From Bacillota bacterium (lineage in GTDB: Bacteria; Bacillota_C; Negativicutes; JAEYSJ01): a stretch of 13,929 nt of DNA. Positions 6,205-13,472 of the stretch are shown here, one piece after another. The DNA lies in assembly GCA_023434855.1 (NCBI GenBank), contig JAEYSJ010000267.1, positions 1 to 13,929 on the forward strand, written 5' to 3'. A model generated the notes under the pieces. The model made no database searches and had not been told where the DNA came from. It saw only the letters and a list, made by a program, of their open reading frames with translations. Position 1 is the stretch's first letter. Every line of letters starts with the position of its first letter. Both the position numbers and the translations under genes were made by a program.

Positions 6205-6972
6205 ATGGAGATAGTGACCGACTTAAAAATAGACAAAGAAAAAAGTAAACGATTTTCTATTGTTGATATTATTCCCCATGCATGCTATGGTAATATTTTC
6301 AATATTGTTGAAGCCATTAAATTGAACAAACTTAATTTGGCTAAAGATTTGGAAGTTGCCTACGGCTATCTGGGAAACCCTAAGGTTAGAATGTTCAGAC
6401 ATTGTTTTCTGGTGGACAAGGAAAGCGTCATCGACCCTACCTGTGTAAATGACGTTGGCGGCATATGGGACAATTATCATATCTTCAAAAAGTATAACTT
6501 TGCCGAATATGATAAAGTAATTACTGAATTTCGTAAAAAAAATGGTGCAAGTGCGAGTCCTTTGCTGTGGGGGATGATTGCGGAAGAAAGATTATATTGC
6601 GACTATGCCATAAAAAATAAAATTTACATTGACCAGTGGAGTTATGATCATTTTTTAAAACAATATGATCAAGAGAAAAAAGTAATTAGTGTAAATGATG
6701 AATTTGCCGAATATCTCTATCAGCATGCGACTACCGTGGGCAAAGAATTAAGAAGCGGCGAAATTGAACAATTCAAAGATGGCACAATGTTATGGCTGGA
6801 AACAAAAGAGCCAATGCCTATCTTAACGTACAAGGAAGGGAGCAGTATTAAGCATGCTGTATCGCGCAAGCAATTATGTCTTTTAAGTGAAATTGGGTCA
6901 TTATATATTGCGAAGGAACTCTGTCAGGCTGTATATCTTTGCCTGGATTTATTGGCAAATACATTGATGTAA
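6205..6972 (+). CDS. Uncharacterised protein with a possible Cys-His-Asp hydrolase/transglutaminase-like core
   Basis: The 255-residue product has no signal peptide or membrane span and is probably cytoplasmic. ATG at 6205 follows AAGGAG by nine bases. I do not recognise a named family. The N-terminal third shows an ordered trio: Cys27 in PHACYGNIFN, His66 in RHCFLVD and Asp77 in VIDPT, with the strand EVAYGYLGNP between. The order (Cys at a helix start, then a strand, 'H-hydrophobic-VD' and 'hydrophobic-DPT') resembles transglutaminase-like or papain-like cysteine enzymes, but this is by eye only. The C-terminal half is unassigned. The gene is clearly more AT-rich than the YadA-like genes and sits alone between a repeat cluster and its own terminator, which suggests horizontal acquisition. 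Alternative: a non-enzymatic protein in which the trio is coincidental. Confidence 0.8.
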   Translation: MEIVTDLKIDKEKSKRFSIVDIIPHACYGNIFNIVEAIKLNKLNLAKDLEVAYGYLGNPKVRMFRHCFLVDKESVIDPTCVNDVGGIWDNYHIFKKYNFAEYDKVITEFRKKNGASASPLLWGMIAEERLYCDYAIKNKIYIDQWSYDHFLKQYDQEKKVISVNDEFAEYLYQHATTVGKELRSGEIEQFKDGTMLWLETKEPMPILTYKEGSSIKHAVSRKQLCLLSEIGSLYIAKELCQAVYLCLDLLANTLM

Positions 6973-7073
6973 TTAATTGATTTTACAGTGGCTTAATAAT
7001 ACGATAATGGAAGAGTAAAAAAGCATGTCTTCTAATTGATGTGGTTAGGAGAGATTATTATAATTTGCTATAC

Positions 7074-7113
7074 AGCCGGTAATTCGTAACTTATTTACGA
7101 TTACCGGCTTTTT
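7074..7113 (+). terminator. Intrinsic terminator after the Cys-His-Asp gene
   Basis: AGCCGGTAATTCGTAA (7074-7089) pairs with TTACGATTACCGGCT (7095-7109) with one bulged T and a five-base loop. It is followed by TTTTT. Strong hairpin and U-tract; it separates the upstream gene from the glycosyltransferase pair. Confidence 0.85.
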
Positions 7114-7208
7114 GTCTGGACAGATATTACTAAAAGGTGCTTTTTGTAGTTTAAATCATCTATAAAAAGGAAGGTTTATAAATATCAGCATGTTGTAAGG
7201 AGGTACAA

Positions 7209-8162
7209 ATGAAGATCTTATTTCATACCAATCAATTGACGCTGCGCGGTACGGAGATTGCCGTGTTTGATTATGCCTGTTATAACGAAGAAATCCTCAA
7301 TAATAATTCGATTATTGCCGTCCGGCGCAGCGGGATGCATCATCCCCAGGCGGTAGAGAAATTTCACAAGCGGTTCCAGGTAGTTTATTATGATACGCTG
7401 CCGCAGTTACAGAAGTTTGCCGAAGAGGAAAAGGTGGACATTTTTTATGCCATTAAGTCGGGGGAAAATGATGGCATAGTATTGCAGGGAGTTAAAAACT
7501 GCATACACACGGTATTTATGCGCTATGATCCCCATGGTGACATATATGCCTATGTATCAGAATGGTTAAGCAAGGTCATAAGCGGCGGTACAATGCCATA
7601 TGTGCCGCATATTGTCCATTTACCCAATGTTGACGGGGATCTACGCCGGGAACTGAATATTCCGGAAAGGGCAACCGTGTTTGGCCGTTACGGCGGCTGG
7701 GAAACTTTTGATATCCCTTTTGCCAAGTACCTGGTGGAGTCAATTGCTGCGGAAAATCCGGATATTTATTTTCTCTTTATGAATACGGAGAATTTTGGCA
7801 AGAAAAAGGACAATATCATCTTTCTGAAAGGTGCGGCCGATATGGAATACAAAGCAAAGTTTATTAAAACTTGTGATGCCATGTTGCATGCTCGCTTTGG
7901 TGGAGAGAGTTTTGGTATATCCTGTGGCGAGTTTTCCATTTTCAACAAGCCGGTCATTACCTGCAATGCGGGTTTTGTTCCCGAACGCAGTCATATTGAT
8001 ATTCTGGGGAATAAAGGGATCTATTATGAGGACTATGAGCAATTAGCAGAAATAATCATTAATTTTCGGAAAGAGCCCGGCAAAAACTGGGACGCATATT
8101 CGGAGAAGTACAGTCCGGCGGCGGTTATGGCTAAATTTAAGGAAGTATTTATTGATTCCTGA
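7209..8162 (+). CDS. GT-B fold glycosyltransferase (GT4/GT1-like)
   Basis: The 317-residue protein has its ATG six bases after AAGGAGG. The N-terminus MKILFHTNQLTLRGTEIAVFDYA resembles the first Rossmann strand and the Gly-Thr-Glu loop of GT-B enzymes. The C-terminal domain carries ARFGGESFGISCGEFSIFNKPVI, where Glu233 and Glu241 form the E-x7-E arrangement that binds the nucleotide-sugar donor in retaining GT4-like transferases. VFGRYGGWETFDIPFAKYLVE opens the second domain. At 317 residues it is slightly shorter than typical GT4 enzymes (about 350-400). There is no signal peptide or membrane helix, so it acts in the cytosol or at the inner-membrane face. The GT17-family gene follows 16 bases downstream, so the two probably build one glycan. 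Donor and acceptor are unknown. Confidence 0.8.
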   Translation: MKILFHTNQLTLRGTEIAVFDYACYNEEILNNNSIIAVRRSGMHHPQAVEKFHKRFQVVYYDTLPQLQKFAEEEKVDIFYAIKSGENDGIVLQGVKNCIHTVFMRYDPHGDIYAYVSEWLSKVISGGTMPYVPHIVHLPNVDGDLRRELNIPERATVFGRYGGWETFDIPFAKYLVESIAAENPDIYFLFMNTENFGKKKDNIIFLKGAADMEYKAKFIKTCDAMLHARFGGESFGISCGEFSIFNKPVITCNAGFVPERSHIDILGNKGIYYEDYEQLAEIIINFRKEPGKNWDAYSEKYSPAAVMAKFKEVFIDS

Positions 8163-8178
8163 TGAATGGGGGGTAAAT

Positions 8179-9054
8179 ATGAAAGTTTATGATTGCTTTA
8201 CCTATTTTAATGAAATTGAATTGCTGGAATTGCGGCTGAATTTACTCTATAATACGGTGGACTATTTTGTGGTGGTAGAAGCCAATAAAACCCATAAAAA
8301 TAATGATAAAGACTTTAATTTTGAAGAGCATGCCGCAAGCTTGCAGGAATACCTTGATAAAATTATTTATGTCAAGGTACAGGATATGCCCAGCTGTCCT
8401 AAAGATGAGTGGGAACAGGAGAACTTCCAGCGCAATTGCATCAAACGGGGTTTAGCCAACTGTTGTCCTGAGGATCTGATATTAATTTCGGATATAGATG
8501 AAATTCCCGATTCTGCCGCTATAAGATTATTGGTTGAAAATAGCGGCAGCGTAGCAGCATTTACTGCTGAGGAACGGAAAGAAATAGCAAGGCTGGAAAC
8601 AGTCCCCGAAAGCTTGCTTCAGCGCTACGGTGCAGGTTTGTTGGATATAATCCCACTGGCTTTAGAACAAACGCTGTTTTACTATTTTGTCAATTGCCGC
8701 TGCAAAGAAAAATGGCATGGCACTACCATAGTCAAAGCAAAATATCTTTCTTCTCCGCAGCTATTTCGCAATTACCGCAATGTTTTACCTAGAATCAGCA
8801 ACGGCGGCTGGCATTTTTCCTATTTGGGCGGCATTGACCGGATTCTGGAAAAACTCGATTCCATTGTTGAATCAACCGCCGGCAGGTATTCGGCGGATCA
8901 CATAAAACACTGCATCGGTAATGGACTGGATTTGTACGGCCGTACAGGCAGGGCCTTTGAGTTTGAGTTTATCGATATCGACCAGACGCTGCCCCGCAAC
9001 ATCCAAGCGATTACCGGGAAGTATCCCTATCTGCAGTTTACCGGGGCAGTATAA
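8179..9054 (+). CDS. GT17-family glycosyltransferase
   Basis: The 291-residue product starts MKVYDCFTYFNEIELLELRL and continues DYFVVVEANKTHKN, the signature opening of glycosyltransferase family 17 (the family of eukaryotic bisecting GlcNAc-transferase, with many bacterial members of unknown specificity). The DxD-type metal/nucleotide-sugar site is SDIDEIPD (Asp105 and Asp107). Later motifs include KWHGTTIVKA and NGGWHFSYLGG, typical of the family's C-terminal half. The start at 8179 follows GGGGGG by a short spacer. An in-frame TTG at 8152 overlaps the preceding gene and lacks a ribosome site. It is the second gene of a two-gene operon with the GT-B enzyme, closed by the strong terminator at 9151-9195. 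Bacterial GT17 enzymes are often found in surface glycan clusters. The substrate here is inferred to be a surface glycan only from context. Confidence 0.85.
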   Translation: MKVYDCFTYFNEIELLELRLNLLYNTVDYFVVVEANKTHKNNDKDFNFEEHAASLQEYLDKIIYVKVQDMPSCPKDEWEQENFQRNCIKRGLANCCPEDLILISDIDEIPDSAAIRLLVENSGSVAAFTAEERKEIARLETVPESLLQRYGAGLLDIIPLALEQTLFYYFVNCRCKEKWHGTTIVKAKYLSSPQLFRNYRNVLPRISNGGWHFSYLGGIDRILEKLDSIVESTAGRYSADHIKHCIGNGLDLYGRTGRAFEFEFIDIDQTLPRNIQAITGKYPYLQFTGAV

Positions 9055-9150
9055 CCAGATGGTTACTTTTGCGACCTAATGCAGGGCAAGAGACGGGGAA
9101 GTACATTTAAAACTGACAGGCTTGCTGGTGCATTACATAAAAATAAACGT

Positions 9151-9195
9151 AACAAACAATAAAATCCCGGCAGAGCCGGGATTTTATTGTTTGTT
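9151..9195. terminator. Strong, probably bidirectional terminator
   Basis: Bases 9151-9171 pair perfectly with 9175-9195 (21 pairs) around a three-base AGA loop. The GC core is CCCGGC/GCCGGG, flanked by A-rich left and T-rich right arms, so a U-tract exists on both strands. It ends the glycosyltransferase operon. Confidence 0.9.
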
Positions 9196-9343
9196 GCTCT
9201 TGGAAGAGTATACCAGCCGGGTATAATGGTTGTCATTACTTCATTCTTAATTTTACTAAACAGAACATAATTGCAATAATTCTATTTGATTTAATTTATT
9301 TATATTTAATATATTTTATTTTTCCTGCAGGAATTTCATTGAT

Positions 9344-9389
9344 AATGTAGAAGAATATAGCTGCAATGTAAAAATATTACTATAATGTA
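9344..9389 (+). promoter_or_regulatory. Candidate ompM control region: three AATGTA motifs and a TATAAT
   Basis: AATGTA occurs at 9344-9349, 9365-9370 and 9384-9389, spaced 21 and 19 bases, close to two helical turns. The third copy overlaps TATAAT at 9381-9386. No good -35 hexamer lies 16-18 bases upstream of TATAAT (TAGCTG at 17). An activator bound to the AATGTA sites could compensate. This is inference from spacing. Confidence 0.3.
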
Positions 9390-9497
9390 ACAACTGGACC
9401 ATAATTAGCAAAAAGTCCTAGTAAGAACTGAAGTATTGACACGGTCTTTTACTGCAAAGAACTGTACTACAGGAGGAGGGAGGTGTAACCGGGGTTC

Positions 9498-9514
9498 GTA
9501 AGAGCGGTTCTTAC
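9498..9514 (+). promoter_or_regulatory. Small hairpin in the ompM leader
   Basis: GTAAGA (9498-9503) and TCTTAC (9509-9514) flank a GCGGT loop, following the purine-rich run GGAGGAGGGAGG. A related GTAAGAAC occurs at 9421-9428. It may be part of a larger leader RNA fold. No known regulatory RNA class was recognised. Confidence 0.25.
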
Positions 9515-9691
9515 AGCAGTAATAGAAATATGGGCCTGCTGCTAACAGGAATATTAATAACTGAGGAAACAAGGATACTCGATCATTGTGCTCCGGTTTG
9601 GGACAAGGCCCATCAGGCAACCTGCAGCTGCTATTGAGTTGCCAAAGTTCGCATTTATTGTTAACACCTGGAATTTTGAGGAGGAGAAGAC

Positions 9692-10990
9692 ATGAAAAAG
9701 AGTTTGATCATTACCCTGGCGGTAGTATTTGTACTTGGCATTGCCGGTACTGCTTTTGCCGCCAGCAACCCGTTCGTTGATGTTCCGGCTAAACACTGGG
9801 CGTACGAGTCTGTGGCGAAACTGGCTAAAGCCGGGATCGTTACTGGTTACGGCGACGGCACCTTCCGCGGCGACAGGACAATGACCCGTTACGAAATGGC
9901 GGCAATTGTTGCCAAGGCGATGGCTAATCAGGATAAAGCCAATGCTGATGAGAAAGCGGAAATTGCTAAATTGGAAGCTGAATTTAGCGATGAACTCACA
10001 AAACTTGGTGTGCGTGTCAGCACCTTGGAAAACAAGGTAGGCAATATTAAGTTTACCGGTGAGGTACGGGCCCGGTATGAATACCAGAAGGATGTTCCCC
10101 CGAGCGCTGCCAAAGGCACGACTCCGGCCAACGTCAACCAGTCAAAAAACCCGGCTGAAAGAACCCGTTTCCGTCTGGCGATGGAAGCGCCGGTAGCAGA
10201 CGGCTGGACGTTTAAGGGCCGGTTTGTCGCAGAAAATGCGGCAGGTGCGGATAACACGGCAACTACTGTGCTGGACCGGGCTTACCTGAGCGGCAAGCCT
10301 TTTGACCTGGACGAGTTTGCCCTGGGTCGTCAGCAATTGTATTTAGGTCAGGGCATGGTTGTCGGCCGGACCTCACGGTTCTTTGACGGCTTAAAAGTCG
10401 CCTTTGGCGGCTCGGAAGTCAAAGCACAGCTTGGTGCTGCGAAATCCGACAGGATCGCCAAGGACACTGCCGGCAATACTCTTGTTAGCAATCCTAATCT
10501 GGAATTCGCGGATGTCAAATTTAATTTGGACAAAAATTTAAGACTAACGACAACTTATGTCAAAGACAAAGACAGCATTGCATACAAAACCTGGTCAGCC
10601 GGTCTGGATTTCAGCGGTATTGAAAATGTGAAGATCACCGGTGAATATGGCAAGAATGCGGCTGATAAAGCCCAATATAACGGCAGCGACGCCAAATCCT
10701 GGTATGCCCAGGTTAAGTATGGGGCCGCCAAGGGGAAAGAAGTGAATTCCGTCGGTTTCTGGGTATTGTATTCCAAGGCTGATCCCAATTTCGACTCTGC
10801 CGATCTGACCTGGTTTGACAGCCCTTCCGTGTACGGCGCCATGTTCAGTGACAAAAAAGGGATGGAATATGGCATTGAATGGACGGTATTCAATAACGGC
10901 ATACTGTCATTTACCTATAATGATTGGAAGAAAGTCAGTGACAATACGCCGCAAAAGAATTTTATTGCCAATCTGATTTACCAGTTCTAA
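9692..10990 (+). CDS. ompM: SLH-domain porin (OmpM-type outer-membrane protein)
   Basis: The 432-residue protein is the major-porin type of Negativicutes. A signal peptide (about 23 residues, ending GTAFA) is followed by one S-layer homology domain (about 26-80: NPFVDVPAKHWAYESV, GIVTGYGDGTFRGDRTMTRYEMAAIVAKAM). In this lineage that domain binds pyruvylated or polyamine-modified peptidoglycan. A periplasmic coiled coil (about 85-115: KAEIAKLEAEFSDELTKL, VSTLENKV) leads to a beta-barrel from about 118 (FTGEVRARYEY) to the C-terminal strand FIANLIYQF with terminal Phe. Roles known for the family are tethering the outer membrane to the cell wall and diffusion of small solutes. GAGGAGG lies seven bases before the ATG. 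A hairpin terminator follows at once, so the gene is probably monocistronic behind a long leader, as for highly expressed porins. The whole chain appears intact. Confidence 0.95.
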   Translation: MKKSLIITLAVVFVLGIAGTAFAASNPFVDVPAKHWAYESVAKLAKAGIVTGYGDGTFRGDRTMTRYEMAAIVAKAMANQDKANADEKAEIAKLEAEFSDELTKLGVRVSTLENKVGNIKFTGEVRARYEYQKDVPPSAAKGTTPANVNQSKNPAERTRFRLAMEAPVADGWTFKGRFVAENAAGADNTATTVLDRAYLSGKPFDLDEFALGRQQLYLGQGMVVGRTSRFFDGLKVAFGGSEVKAQLGAAKSDRIAKDTAGNTLVSNPNLEFADVKFNLDKNLRLTTTYVKDKDSIAYKTWSAGLDFSGIENVKITGEYGKNAADKAQYNGSDAKSWYAQVKYGAAKGKEVNSVGFWVLYSKADPNFDSADLTWFDSPSVYGAMFSDKKGMEYGIEWTVFNNGILSFTYNDWKKVSDNTPQKNFIANLIYQF

Positions 10991-10995
10991 AATCT

Positions 10996-11029
10996 CAGAG
11001 CCCGCTAGGCTATCGCGTAGCGGGCTCTG
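10996..11029 (+). terminator. Hairpin terminator after ompM
   Basis: CAGAGCCCGCTA (10996-11007) pairs perfectly with TAGCGGGCTCTG (11018-11029) around a ten-base loop. The tail (TATTAACC) is only weakly T-rich, so efficiency may be moderate, but the GC-rich 12-bp stem directly after the stop codon is convincing. Confidence 0.75.
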
Positions 11030-11112
11030 TATTAACCGTAGTTTTACAGACTGCCGGGAAAGGGCAATAAGTATTATATGGCTTTTATTTATTACTAGGG
11101 AGGAATAGGTAC

Positions 11113-11619
11113 TTGAAACGATTGGTAGTTTGCCTGATAAGTGTGTTTTTATTTTGTAATATGGCTACAGGAATTGCGGCTGCGCAAAATACGGATAACA
11201 ATGACCAGATAATCGCGAAAATGACGAAGGTTATTGAAGGCGATGCCCGGGATGCGGTAGCGTACTTAAAACGCGGTAACGCCTATTTATTAAAGATGCA
11301 ATACGATTCGGCCATGGCCGACTTTAATAAAGCGATTGAGCTTAATTCCAACTATGCGGCCGCTTATCTGGACCGCGGCTGGATTTATCTCAAGAATGAA
11401 CAATATGATTTGGCCATTAAGGATTTTGATGCAGCGATAAAGATCGATCCGAAATATGTTAAACCGTATATTAATAAAGGCCAGGCCTATGAAGAGCAGC
11501 GATTGTATCAAAAAGCGATTGACACATACCGTACTTTTATTGCGAATGCGTCACCGCAGGATTTCCAGTCCATTGAAAGTGCCAGAAACGCTATTCGCAT
11601 ATTAGGTGGTACTATATAA
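11113..11619 (+). CDS. Exported tetratricopeptide-repeat protein
   Basis: The 168-residue product is translated from TTG at 11113, nine bases after GGGAGG. A signal peptide (about 1-24, ending GIAAA) suggests a periplasmic or membrane-associated protein. Three consecutive TPR units of 34 residues follow at about 47-80, 81-114 and 115-148, each with the W/Y-G-A-A/Y-F-A-P pattern: AYLKRGNAYLLKMQYDSAMADF, then AYLDRGWIYLKNEQYDLAIKDF and PYINKGQAYEEQRLYQKAIDTY. TPRs are protein-protein scaffolds; no enzymatic domain is present. Its partner is unknown. It lies between ompM and the kinase gene, with a terminator before it and 125 bases after it, so it may be its own transcription unit. An envelope-assembly role is plausible only by context. 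Confidence 0.85.
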   Translation: MKRLVVCLISVFLFCNMATGIAAAQNTDNNDQIIAKMTKVIEGDARDAVAYLKRGNAYLLKMQYDSAMADFNKAIELNSNYAAAYLDRGWIYLKNEQYDLAIKDFDAAIKIDPKYVKPYINKGQAYEEQRLYQKAIDTYRTFIANASPQDFQSIESARNAIRILGGTI

Positions 11620-11683
11620 ACCGGAAAATAGTAAATAAAATTTAAAATTTATTTGCTGCTCTGACTACTTCGTCGCTAGGTGA

Positions 11684-11701
11684 ACAATATCATGATATTG
11701 T
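11684..11701. promoter_or_regulatory. Perfect 18-bp palindrome upstream of the histidine kinase gene
   Basis: ACAATATCATGATATTGT is identical on both strands and is centred on CATG. It sits 43 bases before the kinase ATG, in AT-rich DNA, with no U-tract, so an operator is more likely than a terminator. The regulator is unknown. It overlaps the Spo0A-box match on its right by three bases. Confidence 0.5.
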
Positions 11702-11705
11702 CGAA
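11699..11705 (+). promoter_or_regulatory. Candidate Spo0A box (TGTCGAA)
   Basis: TTGTCGAAT at 11698-11706 contains the core 0A box TGTCGAA known from Bacillus and Clostridium Spo0A targets. It lies about 40 bases before a histidine kinase gene of the sporulation-kinase type. A seven-base match can occur by chance, but its placement next to an 18-bp palindrome and a sporulation-type kinase makes it worth noting. Confidence 0.35.
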
Positions 11706-11744
11706 TATTAGAGGAAAATAGCATGTTGTGTCAAATTACTATAT

Positions 11745-12983
11745 ATGAGAAATTTGCACAAAGACGGAGTGGTTCGGTTGGCGTCTTATTTTTTGTTGAT
11801 CGGTAAACATTTGAGTTCGTTGCTTTTTGCGGCAATTGTCTGCAGTATTAGCGTGTTATGGATTTTTTTGTCCCAAGGTTCTTTGATTTTCTTTCCCATT
11901 TTCTTCGGGCTGTTTTTGCTGTTAGCCAAGTTTTTGGCCACTGCCAGATTTAGCAGATATCTATTTGCCGGTATAGCACTGGTGGTGTTGTTTATTGGAC
12001 AAATCACCAGTCCCACCGATTTTCGGTATTTCCTGCACATTGCTTTTAATATTCCCATCGTGTTCGCCTTCCTGTTTCCCGAAATTTTTGCTGGCGCTTT
12101 GGTTACTTCTGTCCTGGTTTATCTGGTTTATTTCTCAGGAATACAGTCAGCAATGCCCTTCGATCTCATTGCCGGTCCCATGATCGGCATTGTAATCGTA
12201 TCGGTTTTTTGTTACAGTATATCCTACTTAATCCATAGGCTATTATGGGAACGGGTAAATTTGCGAAAAAAAATTCAACGCGAATACGAGGAAAAAGAAA
12301 AGGTACAACAAGAAATGGCCCGCTTTGACCGTTTAAATCTTATCGGTGAGATGGCGGCCAGCATTGGGCATGAGGTGCGTAATCCGCTGACAACGGTACG
12401 GGGCTATTTGCAATTGTTTCAAAGGAACAAAGCTTTCGCCAATTACGGGGAACGCTTTGAAATCATGATCAGTGAACTGGACAGGGCCAACGAAATTATT
12501 ACGAAGTTTTTAACGCTGGCAAAAAACAAGTCTATCCAGCTGAAGCCTGATAATATAAGCGAAATTATTAATAGTATATTACCCCTGCTCCAGGCAGATG
12601 CTATTCTCCTGGGAAGAGTGCTCCAAACAGAGCTAGGAGACGTTCCGGACCTACTGGTTGATGAAAACGAAATTCGTCAGTGCATAATTAATCTCGTTAA
12701 AAATGGTTTCGAGGCAACAGGCAAGGAGGGGATAGTCACTATTAGAACAGCTGTCCAGGATGAAGCTGTAGTATTAACTGTTCAAGACAACGGCAGAGGA
12801 ATGCCGTCCCCAATATACGAAAAACTGGGGACCCCTTTTGTCACAACCAAGGTCAACGGCAATGGACTGGGTCTGGCTGTATGTTACCGCATTGCCCAGC
12901 GACACAACGCGACAATTGAAGTGCATACCAGTTCTGCAGGAACCAGCTTCCGCTTGCATTTCAAAATTCCCCGACCAACCTGA
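11745..12983 (+). CDS. Membrane-bound sensor histidine kinase, sporulation-kinase-like
   Basis: The 412-residue protein has about six hydrophobic segments between residues 12 and 165, with almost no extracytoplasmic domain, then a short coiled linker (about 170-195). The HisKA domain has FDRLNLIGEMAASIGHEVRNPLTTVRGYL with the phosphorylated His209. An HATPase domain follows, with N-box DENEIRQCIINLVKNGFEA, G1 DNGRGMP and G2 GNGLGLAVCYRIAQ. The H-box 'GEMAASIGHEVRNPLTTVRGYLQL' is typical of Bacillus KinA-E and related kinases that feed phosphoryl groups to Spo0F/Spo0A. No response regulator is adjacent, so it is an orphan kinase, as sporulation kinases usually are. The ATG at 11745 lacks a ribosome site. 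A 27-codon ORF with GAGGA before it (11723-11806) overlaps the start, and the true start could be an internal GTG or TTG slightly downstream. Regulation may involve the palindrome and Spo0A-like box upstream. Confidence 0.85.
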   Translation: MRNLHKDGVVRLASYFLLIGKHLSSLLFAAIVCSISVLWIFLSQGSLIFFPIFFGLFLLLAKFLATARFSRYLFAGIALVVLFIGQITSPTDFRYFLHIAFNIPIVFAFLFPEIFAGALVTSVLVYLVYFSGIQSAMPFDLIAGPMIGIVIVSVFCYSISYLIHRLLWERVNLRKKIQREYEEKEKVQQEMARFDRLNLIGEMAASIGHEVRNPLTTVRGYLQLFQRNKAFANYGERFEIMISELDRANEIITKFLTLAKNKSIQLKPDNISEIINSILPLLQADAILLGRVLQTELGDVPDLLVDENEIRQCIINLVKNGFEATGKEGIVTIRTAVQDEAVVLTVQDNGRGMPSPIYEKLGTPFVTTKVNGNGLGLAVCYRIAQRHNATIEVHTSSAGTSFRLHFKIPRPT

Positions 12984-13010
12984 CAGGCTGATTTTCGCCT
13001 TTTAGCAGGG

Positions 13011-13036
13011 TATAATTTGCATTATGGGCAAATTAT
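13011..13036 (+). promoter_or_regulatory. Candidate ynfA -10 box within an inverted repeat
   Basis: A perfect TATAAT (13011-13016) overlaps ATAATTTGC (13012-13020), which is the exact reverse complement of GCAAATTAT (13028-13036). A repressor dimer bound here would cover the -10 element and start point. The -35 (CTGATT at 12988-12993, 17-base spacer) is poor, so the promoter call is tentative. Confidence 0.4.
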
Positions 13037-13071
13037 CCAGTAATGTTTCTATAAATGGAAGGAAGATCAGC

Positions 13072-13401
13072 ATGGAAATAGCAAAATCCCTGTTTTATTT
13101 TGTTGTCGCCGGTTTATTGGAAATCGGCGGCGGCTATCTTGTTTGGCTGTGGCTGCGGGAAGGCAAAGATCTGTGGTATGGGTTGGCGGGGGCCGTCATT
13201 TTGTTTCTGTATGGAGTTGTGCCGACTCTGCAGCCGGCCAGTTTCGGGCGGGTGTACGCCGCCTATGGCGGGATATTCATTGTCCTTTCAATTTTATGGG
13301 GATGGAAAGTTGATTATGTACTGCCGGATAAGTTTGATATAATCGGCGGATTTATCGCCTTGCTTGGCGTAATGATTATTATGTACTGGCCCAGAGGCTG
13401 A
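13072..13401 (+). CDS. ynfA: UPF0060 / YnfA-family small membrane protein
   Basis: The 109-residue product matches the usual YnfA length (about 108). Four transmembrane segments alternate with conserved motifs: [58 protein letters not shown] and a last segment [21 protein letters not shown]. YnfA proteins are inner-membrane proteins related to small multidrug resistance transporters. The enteric member has been linked to export of cationic compounds; the role in this organism is inferred. The start at 13072 has GGAAGGA upstream and gives the family N-terminus [18 protein letters not shown]. An in-frame ATG at 13024 would add 16 hydrophilic residues and lies within the inverted repeat, so it is less likely. 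The gene follows the kinase gene by about 90 bases and is closed by a terminator. Confidence 0.9.
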   Translation: MEIAKSLFYFVVAGLLEIGGGYLVWLWLREGKDLWYGLAGAVILFLYGVVPTLQPASFGRVYAAYGGIFIVLSILWGWKVDYVLPDKFDIIGGFIALLGVMIIMYWPRG

Positions 13402-13431
13402 ATTCGGCGTTAACAGGGTTAGAAAGAGCAG

Positions 13432-13460
13432 AAGCGCGGCCTAATCGCCGCGCTTGTTTT
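13432..13460 (+). terminator. Intrinsic terminator after ynfA
   Basis: AAGCGCGGC (13432-13440) pairs perfectly with GCCGCGCTT (13447-13455) around CTAATC and is followed by GTTTT. It lies between ynfA and the convergent small gene. Confidence 0.8.
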
Positions 13461-13472
13461 AAGAGAATCTTC

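Larger units (their letters stand above)
9055..9691. other. Terminator and long leader region upstream of ompM
   Basis: This stretch of about 640 bases has no convincing gene on either strand. It holds the terminator of the glycosyltransferase pair (9151-9195), then an extremely AT-rich segment (about 9240-9320) that could serve as an UP-like element. Three AATGTA motifs (9344, 9365, 9384) and a TATAAT (9381-9386) follow, then a TTGACA (9436-9441) without a good -10. A purine-rich run (GGAGGAGGGAGG, about 9471-9482) has no start codon behind it. A short hairpin lies at 9498-9514. The ompM transcript may thus have an untranslated leader of 200-300 bases. No known riboswitch was recognised. Confidence 0.5.

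Noticed and set aside
9436..9470. TTGACA at 9436 as the ompM promoter
   Set aside because: The -35 match is perfect, but no acceptable -10 lies 16-19 bases downstream. TACTAC is 23 bases away.
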